A stretch of DNA of 64,000 bases, taken from positions 2,614,001 through 2,678,000 of the forward strand of contig NC_019701.1 of NCBI RefSeq assembly GCF_000317065.1, written 5' to 3'. Positions 52,935 to 62,307 of the stretch are shown here, one piece after another. The position numbers were made by a program, and so were the translations under genes. Source of the stretch: Pseudanabaena sp. PCC 7367 (lineage in GTDB: Bacteria > Cyanobacteriota > Cyanobacteriia > Pseudanabaenales > Pseudanabaenaceae). How positions within the stretch are numbered: the first letter of the stretch is position 1; the number at the start of each line of letters is the position of its first letter. The notes under the pieces were generated by a model. The model saw only the letters and a program-made list of their open reading frames with translations, did no database searches and was not told where the DNA came from.

Positions 52935-54158
52935 TCAATCAGTCTGTGGTTCTTGCTGCTGTTTTTCTTCGCAGGTTTGGATTAGTTGCTTGAAGCGATC
53001 GTCGTTGCGGATGTTGTCGAAGTCTGGATCGTTTTTTGCCATTTCAAGGTATTTGGGATCTAGTTCGATCGCTTTTTTAAGGTCTGCGATCGCTAGATCA
53101 GTATTTCCTTGTAAGGCATAAACACAGGCTTTACAGAGGTAACTACCAGCATAACTTGGGTGAATTGCTATAACTTTGTCAAAAGACACTATTGATTCAT
53201 CATAAAGATTCAACTTACTTTGGTTAATACCACGTTGAAGCCAAGCTTCAAAACGCTCAGGCTTAATGCTAATAGCATTATCATATTGAGTTATAGCTTT
53301 ATTAAAATGGTTTGATTCTTCCAATGCTTTGCCATAATTGAAGTATGCTTCATATGATCTAGGTTTAATTTTTATGGCTCTCTCGTAGCTATTAAATGCC
53401 TCTTCATAGCAACCTAACTGCCCTTGCGTATTACCATGATTAATCCAAGCTTCATAAAAATCTGGATTACTTTCTATTGCTCTTTCAAAGCTAGTTCGTG
53501 CTTCTTTAAAACGTTCTAATTCATAGAGCACAACTCCATACCCAAACCAAGCTTCATCTAATACTGGATTAATCTCTATAGCTTTATTATAACTAGCAAG
53601 TGCTTTTTCAAATTTGTCTTCCTCAAAGTAAGCATTGCCTAGTTTTAAATAATCTAAAGCTGAAAGAGACAATTTTTTGGTTACAGATTTTAATACTTCA
53701 AAGTTTGTGGTTAATATCTTTACTTCTTCTTTCTCTAGTGATCTAGGTGCAATTCCTTCTTTAATCGTAGGCTGTCGAACAATTTCCCCTAACCTTTTTA
53801 AAATTCTCTCGACAACGTAGCGATCGATCTGCTCTTGCGTTTTCAATTGATCAAATACAGCCTCACTATAGCTTTTAGTTTTTTTAGTGCTCGGCTCTTT
53901 AGGCGGCGTTCTCAGTCGCTCCCGCAAATAATCATCCAATGCCGAACTAGTAGATTCGCTCCCACCACCCATTTGAATTTGAAACGCGCTCACCGCAGGC
54001 AACAGCAATATTCCTGCCACAAACAAGGATGCATTTCTAGCATGTTCAGATTTAGTAACACTGGAGAAATAAAGCAACCCACCAATAAACAAGGTCATAT
54101 AAACGCCCACAAAAAAAGGAGCGTAGCTAACTTGTTTGGGGCTAGATCTATTGGCCAT
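52935..54158 (-). CDS. Membrane-anchored TPR protein 2
   Basis: 407 aa from the ATG at 54156-54158 (MANRSSPK...); a start at 54197 would add 13 residues and overlap the upstream gene by 50 bp. Two hydrophobic segments (FFVGVYMTLFIGGLLYF; LFVAGILLLPAVSAF), then a linker and at least six TPRs (ALASYNKAIEINPVLDEAWF, and so on). The last about 70 residues match those of the TPR protein at 48706. The start overlaps the upstream membrane-protein gene by 11 bp, so they are translationally coupled. Confidence 0.82.
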   Translation of the reverse strand: MANRSSPKQVSYAPFFVGVYMTLFIGGLLYFSSVTKSEHARNASLFVAGILLLPAVSAFQIQMGGGSESTSSALDDYLRERLRTPPKEPSTKKTKSYSEAVFDQLKTQEQIDRYVVERILKRLGEIVRQPTIKEGIAPRSLEKEEVKILTTNFEVLKSVTKKLSLSALDYLKLGNAYFEEDKFEKALASYNKAIEINPVLDEAWFGYGVVLYELERFKEARTSFERAIESNPDFYEAWINHGNTQGQLGCYEEAFNSYERAIKIKPRSYEAYFNYGKALEESNHFNKAITQYDNAISIKPERFEAWLQRGINQSKLNLYDESIVSFDKVIAIHPSYAGSYLCKACVYALQGNTDLAIADLKKAIELDPKYLEMAKNDPDFDNIRNDDRFKQLIQTCEEKQQQEPQTD

Positions 54159-54624
54159 CGCTATTTTTACCTTTTCCACTTCCAGGCAATTTATCACGCA
54201 AAAACTTAAAAAGATCAGGCATACCTTTCCCTAAACCAATAGACACAGCAATAACAATAAATGCTCCTGGGATGTCAACCAATGCCATTACCAAACCTAC
54301 GGTTAGCCCCAAATACAAAGATAACTTCCTGAAATTTAGCTCTCCATTTATCTGGTTATCAACTAGCTCTAATTCCTGCCTCGATCGCTCAGCTTCAAAT
54401 TCAATTTTTTGTTTTTCTAGCTTTAGTCGGTCTTGCTCTAACTTATAAGCTGCTATTTCAACAAACGGAGCATCATAGGCCGCCTCTCTAAGCCTCACCT
54501 CAATTATATCTTCCGTCTCAGGAGATGTTATTTCAGATTCCTGGTAACCGACGATCTCAGAGGCCGATAACTCCTCCGCCCGATCAGGCTTATTTTCGCT
54601 AAGATCGCCCTGCTCCTCAGTCAT
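54148..54624 (-). CDS. Small membrane protein with charged coiled-coil region
   Basis: 158 aa. Acidic N-terminus, a helical KLEQDRLKLEKQKIEFEAER stretch (about 61-80), then two hydrophobic segments (FRKLSLYLGLTVGLVMALV and GAFIVIAVSIGLG) and a basic C-terminus (FLRDKLPGSGKGK). No family recognised. It overlaps the TPR protein 2 start by 11 bp and most likely acts with it at the membrane. Confidence 0.7.
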   Translation of the reverse strand: MTEEQGDLSENKPDRAEELSASEIVGYQESEITSPETEDIIEVRLREAAYDAPFVEIAAYKLEQDRLKLEKQKIEFEAERSRQELELVDNQINGELNFRKLSLYLGLTVGLVMALVDIPGAFIVIAVSIGLGKGMPDLFKFLRDKLPGSGKGKNSDGQ

Positions 54625-54709
54625 CGCACCAGCAAATCCTCACCACAGCAATTATCCCGCCAAATATTACCAATAGCATATTAAATTAAATCGATCGGGT
54701 TGCAAGGAG

Positions 54710-56332
54710 CTATTGCAATGACTTCACCGTTAACACATACTCACCCCGACCGGATTGATCGTAAGTATTGGCAACGATCCCATAGGTGCCTGTCTGTGGT
54801 AGTTCGAGCGTGATTGCAGCGTTCTGGCGATCGGCTGTTATCCCTGAATTCTGTTCGATCACTTGCTTTTGGGGCGAGAACAGCACCAAATAAGGACGGA
54901 AATCCTCACTGGCTAAGGTGATTTCTACCACTTGGCCAGCAATACCTTCAAAGCTAAAGGCTTCAAATAGGCTGCCGTCTCTGGCTAGCACTCTGCTACC
55001 GGGGCCTAATATCCCTCGCCGTTGCAGAATCACATTGGGAGCAGGGCTAAAGGCACTGGCGGAATTACGCGGTGTATTACTATTGGGAAAAGATGGGGGA
55101 ATACTCCGATTTGGATTAATATTCAACGGCTGGGCACTGATCGTGAAGTTACCTATTTCGCCCACATCATAGGTGTTGGCATAAACCACATAATTGCCAT
55201 CTTTGGGCAACGTGAGTGTAATGCTGGCATCATTGCCACTGCCACCATCATCATCTTCAGCGATCTTATTCCCTTCACCATCCAGCAGGATCATATAGGA
55301 ATCGATCTCATTGCTGCGCATTTGCAGATTCACCTTTTGGCCACTTGTACCATTAAACGTGAATGCCTTATAAAAGCTGCCATCGGGTAGGGTTTCATCA
55401 CTTGCGGTCAGGGCAGCGCGGCTGGCACGACCATTGAGCGCCAGGTTAATCGGCGGCTTGAACGATCGATCGATACCGATCTGTCCTGATAGGGCGGCAG
55501 CAACAAAATCTTTAACCGGGTCCGCAGCGATCGCAAACCCTAAGCCAATGCTACCTTCATTGCCTCTGGCGGTAAAAATCGCTGAGTTCACACCGATCAG
55601 TTGACCACGACTGTTGAGCAGAGGGCCCCCAGAATTACCCGGATTGATTGCCGCATCGGTCTGGATTAGATGGCGATCGCGGTCGAGACGACTGACAATG
55701 CCGGTGGTTAATGTACCGGCAAAGCGGCCAAAGGGGTTGCCGATCGCAAAGGCACGTTGACCCACTTTAATATCATTGGCGCTGCTAATTAATTCCACAT
55801 GGGGCAAGGGTTCAGTTACTCGATCGAGACGAATTAAGGCCAAGTCTGGATCGCGGCTGCTGGCAATTACCTGCCCATCAAACTGACGATCGTCTAGCAG
55901 CCTGACGGTGACTTTTTGCGCTGTCCTGACCACATGGGCACTGGTAAGCACCAGCCCCTTAGGATCAATGATCGTACCGCTACCATTACCCCGCCCCGAT
56001 TGAATTGAAACTACCGCTGGGCTGGCGATCTCATAGACCCGAATATTGGTCTGCTCGTTGATATCCTGGGCGTAAATGGGCGGTAATGGCTGATCGGGAA
56101 TTGGTGAAGGGCTAATCGGAATATCAGGAATATCGGAAATTGGCGCGGGGGGCAAGTCAAATTGACTGGCGATCGATCGCCCCACCGAAATATTCATCGC
56201 CAGCAAACCACAACCCAGGCATAGCCCTGTGCTGGTTGCTAAATCAAATAATTTATATTTCAACCCCTGACTCACTGAGGCTCTCCCACCAAACCTATAA
56301 ATACCGCTGATCAATGCGTTCAATGCGTTCAA
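54710..56332 (-). CDS. HhoA/DegP-like serine protease with two PPC domains
   Basis: 540 aa. An N-terminal hydrophobic segment (LATSTGLCLGCGLLAMNI) suggests export. Trypsin-like triad: H133 (LTSAHVV), D163 (DPDLALIRLD), S234 (NPGNSGGPLLN). In place of the PDZ domains of DegP there are two pre-peptidase C-terminal (PPC) beta modules (about 300-395 and 440-540), each with a conserved KFTFNGTSGQKVNLQM / EAFSFEGIAGQVVEITLAS-like pattern. The role is probably processing or quality control of exported proteins. Confidence 0.9.
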   Translation of the reverse strand: MNALNALISGIYRFGGRASVSQGLKYKLFDLATSTGLCLGCGLLAMNISVGRSIASQFDLPPAPISDIPDIPISPSPIPDQPLPPIYAQDINEQTNIRVYEIASPAVVSIQSGRGNGSGTIIDPKGLVLTSAHVVRTAQKVTVRLLDDRQFDGQVIASSRDPDLALIRLDRVTEPLPHVELISSANDIKVGQRAFAIGNPFGRFAGTLTTGIVSRLDRDRHLIQTDAAINPGNSGGPLLNSRGQLIGVNSAIFTARGNEGSIGLGFAIAADPVKDFVAAALSGQIGIDRSFKPPINLALNGRASRAALTASDETLPDGSFYKAFTFNGTSGQKVNLQMRSNEIDSYMILLDGEGNKIAEDDDGGSGNDASITLTLPKDGNYVVYANTYDVGEIGNFTISAQPLNINPNRSIPPSFPNSNTPRNSASAFSPAPNVILQRRGILGPGSRVLARDGSLFEAFSFEGIAGQVVEITLASEDFRPYLVLFSPQKQVIEQNSGITADRQNAAITLELPQTGTYGIVANTYDQSGRGEYVLTVKSLQ

Positions 56333-56819
56333 TGCGCCACATATTTATTGCAACTGCCACCTAAATACTAGGGCGATCGGCAATCGGATAATGTTCCTTC
56401 TTGCTGCTGGATTTTTAATTTCTAACTACTAATTACGCATAAATTTTGATTACTGTTAATTATTTTTAATTACTTACTTAATTCTTAAATTGTGTGAGGC
56501 GATCGGTATTCAGAATTCAAAAATATTGAGAATTCAGGTTACTAACCAGCGGATAAAAGCAGATCTAAGCAAATATATAGCCTATTATGCAATATGCAAT
56601 TAGCTAAAGTATAAAAGCTCTGTCAAACTTAAAGAAAAGAGGGGCAATCATTTTCTCCTCTGGCTTGAAATATTAAATGCTTGGGGTCGAGCATTTTCTG
56701 CGGGAATTTGGTTGTGGGCTAGACTTATAGGCATTGCGATCGGGATATAGCATTAATAGGCATGTTCTATCAAAAATTATCACCGATCAATTTAAAAAAT
56801 TCGCAAAGGTTGGTAAGTC
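56333..56819. other. Intergenic, about 490 bp, nothing recognised
   Basis: AT-rich divergent region between the protease and MFS genes; it should carry both promoters. No gene or repeat was seen. Confidence 0.35.
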
Positions 56820-58124
56820 ATGCAGCAAGATCGACCGCTTTCGCAAACCACCCTATTCAAAGCCACCTTGCTAGCGGCTAGCACCCTGACGGTGATGTCG
56901 GGGGCAACGATCGCGCCTGCCCTACCAAAGATGGAAGCCCATTTTGATCAGGTGCAGGGGGTTGAATATCTGGTGCGATTGGTGCTAACCATGCCTGCTC
57001 TGTTAATTGTGTTTGGTGGCCCGATCGCTGGTCTGTTGGCCGATCGGATTGGTCGTAAAGCCCTCCTGGTTGGTGCTACGGTGCTATATGGGGTGGCGGG
57101 TAGCTCTGGATATGCACTCAGTTCCTTGGGGGCGATTATTGTCGGCCGGGCTTTTTTGGGGGTGGCGGTAGCTGGGCTGATGACCGCAGTTACAACCTTG
57201 ATCGCTGATTACTATGCTGGTGCCGCCCGATCGCAATTTATGGGTATTCAAGCGGCCGCAATGGGCTTTGGTGGTGTGATTTTTCTTTCTGTGGGAGGCC
57301 AACTAGCGGATCTAGGTTGGCGATTGCCATTTTTAATCTATCTCGCCGCATTTGCGATCCTGCCGTTTATTTTATTTGTGCTCTATGAACCACGGGCAAA
57401 TTTACCCACCACAGTACAGCAGGAAATCACTACTCCAGTTGCTAACCCGCAGGTTGTTGATGCGCATGGTCAGGATGCCCTAACTGCCGATCGCCCAACT
57501 CAGGTTCAGCCAACCGTTATTAATCGAATCAGCAAGATGCCGCGATCGCCATCGATGCTAATCGTGATCTATGTGATTGCGTTTGCCTATATGACCATTT
57601 TTTATATGATCCCGGTGCAATTGCCCTACTATCTAGAGGTCTTATCCCAGGCCAGTGCTGGTCAGAGTGGTTTGGCGATGGCGCTATTTACTTTGTTTAG
57701 TTCGATCGCCTCCCTATTTTATGGCCGGATCAAAGCTAAGCTGAACTTTGCCGTCATTATTGCCCTGGCAACTGTGCTGTTTGGCGTTGGTTACGTCGCG
57801 CTGGGTGCTGCCAATAGCTATGTGCAATCCCTAGCAGGCCTGGCGATTGGTGGTCTGGGGGCAGGTTTAATCATGCCGAACTTGAATGTTTGGACCACGA
57901 TCGCGGCTCCGGCTGAAATTCGTGGTAGGGCGCTGGGGATTTTGACCGCTGCCTATTTCCTGGGGCAGTTTGTCTCGCCGTTTGTGAGCACGCCTCTGGG
58001 CAATCGCTTTGGTATGGATATTACCTTTATAGCGGTGGGGATTGCGCTGCTGCTGGTTGGTGTAACCCTGGGCATCAGCCTCAGCCGCCAAACTACAACT
58101 ATCACTGACTCAGGCAAAAGGTAA
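56820..58124 (+). CDS. MFS transporter
   Basis: 434 aa, about 12 hydrophobic segments with a central cytoplasmic loop (about 195-245). The MFS loop-2/3 motif is GLLADRIGRKALLVGA, and a mirrored one appears as FYGRIKAKLNFAVIIALATV. The sequence suggests the drug/proton antiporter-like branch, substrate unknown. ATG start at 56820. No regulator adjacent. Confidence 0.88.
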   Translation: MQQDRPLSQTTLFKATLLAASTLTVMSGATIAPALPKMEAHFDQVQGVEYLVRLVLTMPALLIVFGGPIAGLLADRIGRKALLVGATVLYGVAGSSGYALSSLGAIIVGRAFLGVAVAGLMTAVTTLIADYYAGAARSQFMGIQAAAMGFGGVIFLSVGGQLADLGWRLPFLIYLAAFAILPFILFVLYEPRANLPTTVQQEITTPVANPQVVDAHGQDALTADRPTQVQPTVINRISKMPRSPSMLIVIYVIAFAYMTIFYMIPVQLPYYLEVLSQASAGQSGLAMALFTLFSSIASLFYGRIKAKLNFAVIIALATVLFGVGYVALGAANSYVQSLAGLAIGGLGAGLIMPNLNVWTTIAAPAEIRGRALGILTAAYFLGQFVSPFVSTPLGNRFGMDITFIAVGIALLLVGVTLGISLSRQTTTITDSGKR

Positions 58125-58270
58125 AAAAACTGCGATCGTCCAAGCACCAATCAATAACCAATATCTCTAGATCATAAAATTTGCATAGCTTAGGCATTTA
58201 TATCCATATAATTAAATAATTAATTATCCCCATATTCCCATTACATTAGTGCGTTGAGGCATAAAAAGCT

Positions 58271-60157
58271 GTGAATCGAGAGCAAAGAAGAAAAGCTGCT
58301 AAAAACGGCAACCAGACTCAGAGAGATCGCAGTTTGCTCAATGCTATGTCTGGTGCGAGCCAATCCCAGGATAATATTGCCAGCGATCTGCTCAGCCAGG
58401 GCTTAGCGCTACACAAAAGTGGCAACCTGGCTGCGGCCAAAGAAATCTATGCAAGCTTGCTGGCCAAAACACCTGATCATCCTAGACTGTTAAATTATTT
58501 CGGCGTATTAAAGGGGCAAATGGGCGATCCCAAAGGGGCGATCGAGCTGCTTAAACAGGCGATCCACCTTGATCCTAATAACTTTGGCTATCTCAATAAC
58601 CTGGGTAATTTCTATCGTGCTGTAGGCGCACTGGATCAAGCGATCGATTGCTATGATCGAGCCGCCGCGATCAATCCCCAATCAGCGGATTCACTCTTGA
58701 ATTTGGGCATTGCCTATACGGAGCAGGGCAAGTCAGATCAGGCGATCGTCACCCTGGAAAAAGCGCTAATCCTCAATCCGCTCCACCCCCGTGCCCAAAC
58801 TATGTTGGGTGATTTGTTGCAGGCGAAGGGTAATCTCGATCGCGCGATCGCTAGCTATACGAAAGCGCTGGCCTTACAGCCCAATTCCTTTAATGCCCTT
58901 GCTTCTTTGGGGATGGCATTCTTTCGCAAAGGCGATCTTGAAAATGCTCAACATGCCTATGAAAACGCCCTTGCGATCGAGCCCTTATCCATCGATGCGC
59001 TCACTAATATTGGGGCAACTTTCTATGAGCGCGGCAATATCAAAATGGCGCTGGCTTGCTACCGCGAAGTGATTAACATTGTGCCCAGATCCCCGACTGC
59101 CCATATTAACCTGGCCTTTCTGCTCGCCCAGCAAAACCAGGATCAAGGGGCGATCGACAGCTATCAAACTGTCCTGACCCATGCCCCTAATTCATTGTCA
59201 GCAATGGCTGGCTTGGCGGAAATTTATGCTAAGCAATCGCAATGGCCAGAGGCGATCGCCCTCTATGAAAAAATGCTGGTGCAGGATAACTCACTTGCTG
59301 ATACCCATGCCAGCTTGGGGATTGCCTTGAATGCAAATGGGGAAATCGATCGGGCGATCGCGCAATTTGAACAAGCCCGCCAACTCAACCCACAACATAT
59401 CAAAGCCCATGCTCATCTGGGTTTAGCATTGCAAACTAGTAAATCGCAACAGGCCAATGAGATTTTTGATTTTGAGCGTTTAGTTGTTTCTTACCCCCTC
59501 GATCAAGCGATCGGTAGTGATATTCACCGATCAGAGCAAGTTAATCGTGACGCGACTGAAACTAGCTGGCGATCGATCGCTGATTTCAATGCCGCCCTAG
59601 CAAAATATGTTTATCAGCATCCAACCCTGTTGCGCGATCGCCCCGGTAAGCCGATTAACTACGGCCAGCAGACCTATGAAATTTTTCAAGATCACAATCC
59701 CCTAATTACTAACCTGGCTCAGGCGATCGACCAAAAACTAAGGGATTATTTCCAGCAAGCGCAGGCGATCGCAAGCCATAGCAATAACTCCTTTTTTGCT
59801 AATCCACCCTGGCAATGGCAACTAAGCGGTTGGGCAGTGGTGCTGGAATCAGAAGGCTGGCAGACTGCACATATTCATCCAGAGAGCTATTGCAGTGGTG
59901 TTTATTATATTCAGCTCCCTACGGAGGTGGGCAACAAGTCTAGCTATGCTGGGAATCTCAGCTTTGGCGATCTCTTTCCTGGCCTCGATCAGCAATCAAA
60001 ACTAGCCCAATATACAATCACTCCGGCAGCGGGTTTATTGGTCTTATTCCCATCTTATTTCTGGCATGCCACAATTCCTTTTCAAGCGCAGGCTGAACAG
60101 CGGGAGCAACGCGATCGGATCTGTATTTCGTTTAATGTGATTCCTCAAGCAGGTTAG
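58271..60157 (+). CDS. TPR protein with C-terminal 2OG-Fe(II)-oxygenase-like domain
   Basis: 628 aa with GTG start at 58271. Residues about 40-405 are a run of about ten TPRs (GNLAAAKEIYASLLAKTPDH; GALDQAIDCYDRAAAINPQS; and others). The C-terminal part fits the putative 2OG-Fe(II) oxygenase family TIGR02466: H534/H536 in TAHIHPESYCSGVYYI, distal H599 in FPSYFWHATIPF and an arginine in RICISFNV. TPR plus this oxygenase is a known combination in bacteria, including glycosyl-pathway and unknown settings. Substrate not predictable. Confidence 0.8.
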   Translation: MNREQRRKAAKNGNQTQRDRSLLNAMSGASQSQDNIASDLLSQGLALHKSGNLAAAKEIYASLLAKTPDHPRLLNYFGVLKGQMGDPKGAIELLKQAIHLDPNNFGYLNNLGNFYRAVGALDQAIDCYDRAAAINPQSADSLLNLGIAYTEQGKSDQAIVTLEKALILNPLHPRAQTMLGDLLQAKGNLDRAIASYTKALALQPNSFNALASLGMAFFRKGDLENAQHAYENALAIEPLSIDALTNIGATFYERGNIKMALACYREVINIVPRSPTAHINLAFLLAQQNQDQGAIDSYQTVLTHAPNSLSAMAGLAEIYAKQSQWPEAIALYEKMLVQDNSLADTHASLGIALNANGEIDRAIAQFEQARQLNPQHIKAHAHLGLALQTSKSQQANEIFDFERLVVSYPLDQAIGSDIHRSEQVNRDATETSWRSIADFNAALAKYVYQHPTLLRDRPGKPINYGQQTYEIFQDHNPLITNLAQAIDQKLRDYFQQAQAIASHSNNSFFANPPWQWQLSGWAVVLESEGWQTAHIHPESYCSGVYYIQLPTEVGNKSSYAGNLSFGDLFPGLDQQSKLAQYTITPAAGLLVLFPSYFWHATIPFQAQAEQREQRDRICISFNVIPQAG

Positions 60158-60364
60158 CTAAGCCCAATGATTTAGACTAGCCTTTCCCTTGCACATTAGA
60201 GGGTTGTTGATTGATTGAATTATTGGCAATTTCGATCGCCCTTATTCCTAGCTATTTAGGCTATTTAGATGCAGTTTTAGATGCAGTTATAGTCCAACGA
60301 CCCTTTACGATTGTCTTCTAATCGGCAAGCTAAAATAGACACAATATTGCAATGGTCGATCGCC

Positions 60365-60955
60365 ATGACTACTTCTCCTCACGCCAACCCGATCCCAGCA
60401 TTAGCACCTGGTCGCTTAGTTTCTTTGGCTGAGTTCGATCGGTTATGTCATGATTACCCAGATCTACAATTGGAGCGCACCGCCACCGGAGAATTGATTG
60501 CGATGCCGCCCACTGGCAGCGAAACTGGTATTTTAGACCATTCGATTAACGGTCAACTATATGTTTGGAACCAACAATTTAAGTTGGGTAAATGTTTTAG
60601 CTCTTCGGCTGGATTCACGTTGCCAAATGGAGCCATAAGATCGCCCGATGCTGCTTGGATTAGCAACAATCGCTGGAATGCTCTGGATCAAAAAGCCAAA
60701 AAGAAATTTGCACCGATCTGTCCAGATTTTGTGATTGAACTGGTTTCACCTAGCGATCAGCTTCAAACTACTCAGGCCAAAATGCATGAATATATTGAAA
60801 ATGGTGCCAGGCTGGGCTGGTTGATCGATCCACAAAATAAGCAAGTTACAATCTACCGAGGCGATCGCCCTGCTGAGGTAATTGAGAATCCGGCTAAGTT
60901 ATCTGGTGAGAATGTATTGCCGGAGTTTGAGTTGAATTTAGCGGAAATTTGGTAA
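60365..60955 (+). CDS. Uma2-family (DUF820) putative endonuclease
   Basis: 196 aa from the ATG at 60365; a TTG at 60311 would add 18 residues. Motifs: LQLERTATGELIAMPPTGSE, the core AIRSPDAAWISNNRW (PDAAW with the putative metal Asp), PDFVIELVSPSD and the final MHEYIENGARLGWLIDP. The fold belongs to the PD-(D/E)XK group and the family is strongly amplified in cyanobacteria, usually without known role. A decayed paralogue lies at 31276-31475. Confidence 0.92.
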   Translation: MTTSPHANPIPALAPGRLVSLAEFDRLCHDYPDLQLERTATGELIAMPPTGSETGILDHSINGQLYVWNQQFKLGKCFSSSAGFTLPNGAIRSPDAAWISNNRWNALDQKAKKKFAPICPDFVIELVSPSDQLQTTQAKMHEYIENGARLGWLIDPQNKQVTIYRGDRPAEVIENPAKLSGENVLPEFELNLAEIW

Positions 60956-61096
60956 GCTCCTGTTCTTGTAGGATCAAGTAATATCAAGTCCAATTAAACA
61001 TAATCGCTATGCATGGAAATTGCAGTAAGCACTACTGCGAATAGATTGTGATTACAGTCGATCTACCGATCTACAGGATTTGAGACCAATTTTGAT

Positions 61097-61105
61097 GTGG
61101 TGATC
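61097..61105. repeat. Left 9-bp target-site duplication of the IS element
   Basis: GTGGTGATC, identical to 62157-62165 on the far side of the element. A perfect 9-bp duplication indicates fairly recent insertion. Confidence 0.9.
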
Positions 61106-62156
61106 GGCTTTGTTGCATGAATCGAAGAAAGGGACAATACTCCTGCCAAGATTCTCCAATTTAGTCTTCAACCAGGTAAGAATCAGGCTTGCATAGCATC
61201 ATCATACGATTAAGAGCCACGCACTGTAAAAACAGCTCCACCGCTTGATTATCAAAATTTCGTGAGCGTAACTTACCGCCAAAAATAGTCTTCAATCTAA
61301 ACATAGTAGTCTCTGCCAGTGAGCGCCGATGATAGCCAGTCTCTCGTTTCCACTTGGCACGACCAACCTTACGGATGCGCCGTAAATTTTGGTCACGCGG
61401 ATGCGGTGGTGCTTTACAATTGCCATGTTGCCAAATTTTGGCATTTTTGCGTGGTGGAATTACTGACTGGGCTTGTCTAGCAGAGATTGCATCATAACAG
61501 TCACGATGGTCATACGCACCATCCCCAGATACTTGCTTAATTTCATCCTCAATCTGATTAAGCAGTTCAGGTAGAATTTGGCCATCATGATATTGGTTGC
61601 TGGTAACCGCTGCCGCAAGAATTTCACCGCTTGACTCATCTACGCCCAGATGAATTTTACGCCAGGTGCGACGCTTACCTATGCCATGCTGACGCGTTTT
61701 CCACTCTCCCTCTCCGTAAACTTTCACGCCGGTGCTATCAACCACCACATGTCTCGCTGCCTGAGTCTTTTGATGGGGTAACTCGATCGCTAATTTGCCC
61801 ATCCGTCTTGAAACTGTGCTGTGGTCTGGCACCGGTAAGTCTATGTTCATCAGGGTAAATAATGATTCGACCAAACCGGTGACTTGTCTGCCTGCCAATC
61901 CATATATGCTCTTGAGCATCGCAATCGTCGCAATCGCTTGGTCACTGTATCTGTTTGATGCGCCTCTGTTGCCGGATCGCTCTGGCTCTAGCCACATCTC
62001 TATTGCCTCCTTGCTAATCCAGAAAATTAGACTTCCTCTCTGTTTGAGGCTTTTGTTATACTCTTGCCAGTTGCGGACGCGGTATTGTGGGGGTTTTTTC
62101 ATGGTAGTTAAAACGTACCATAACCTACCGCTCCGTTTCTTTTATGCAACAACGCC
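61106..62156 (-). mobile_element. IS5-family (IS903-group) insertion sequence, intact
   Basis: 1051 bp, bounded by imperfect 18-bp inverted repeats (left GGCTTTGTTGCATGAATC; right, read inward, GGCGTTGTTGCATAAAAG; 14 of 18 match) and by 9-bp target duplications. The ends resemble the IS903 terminal sequence GGCTTTGTTGAATAAATC. One transposase gene occupies most of it (61161-62102). It interrupts the space between the Uma2 and transglutaminase genes. Confidence 0.93.
61161..62102 (-). CDS. IS5-family DDE transposase
   Basis: 313 aa, full-length. Typical start PPQYRVRNWQEYNKSLKQRG. DDE residues are in HVVVDSTGVKVYGEG, SGDGAYDHRDCYDA and RRSLAETTMFRLKTIF. No frameshift or internal stop is present, so it may be active. 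The product moves the surrounding element by cut-and-paste. Confidence 0.95.
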   Translation of the reverse strand: MKKPPQYRVRNWQEYNKSLKQRGSLIFWISKEAIEMWLEPERSGNRGASNRYSDQAIATIAMLKSIYGLAGRQVTGLVESLFTLMNIDLPVPDHSTVSRRMGKLAIELPHQKTQAARHVVVDSTGVKVYGEGEWKTRQHGIGKRRTWRKIHLGVDESSGEILAAAVTSNQYHDGQILPELLNQIEDEIKQVSGDGAYDHRDCYDAISARQAQSVIPPRKNAKIWQHGNCKAPPHPRDQNLRRIRKVGRAKWKRETGYHRRSLAETTMFRLKTIFGGKLRSRNFDNQAVELFLQCVALNRMMMLCKPDSYLVED

Positions 62157-62165
62157 GTGGTGATC
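62157..62165. repeat. Right 9-bp target-site duplication
   Basis: GTGGTGATC, matching the left copy at 61097-61105 exactly. Confidence 0.9.
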
Positions 62166-62307
62166 TATAAAAATAGTCGCTCCGTCCACCGCGATCGCCA
62201 AACCCAAAATCTGTAGCCTAGAATAATATTGCCACTCCCTAAACCAGCTAACATAGCAACAAATTGCCAACCAGAACCCCAAAACCTAGGAATTAGGAAT
62301 ACCGATC

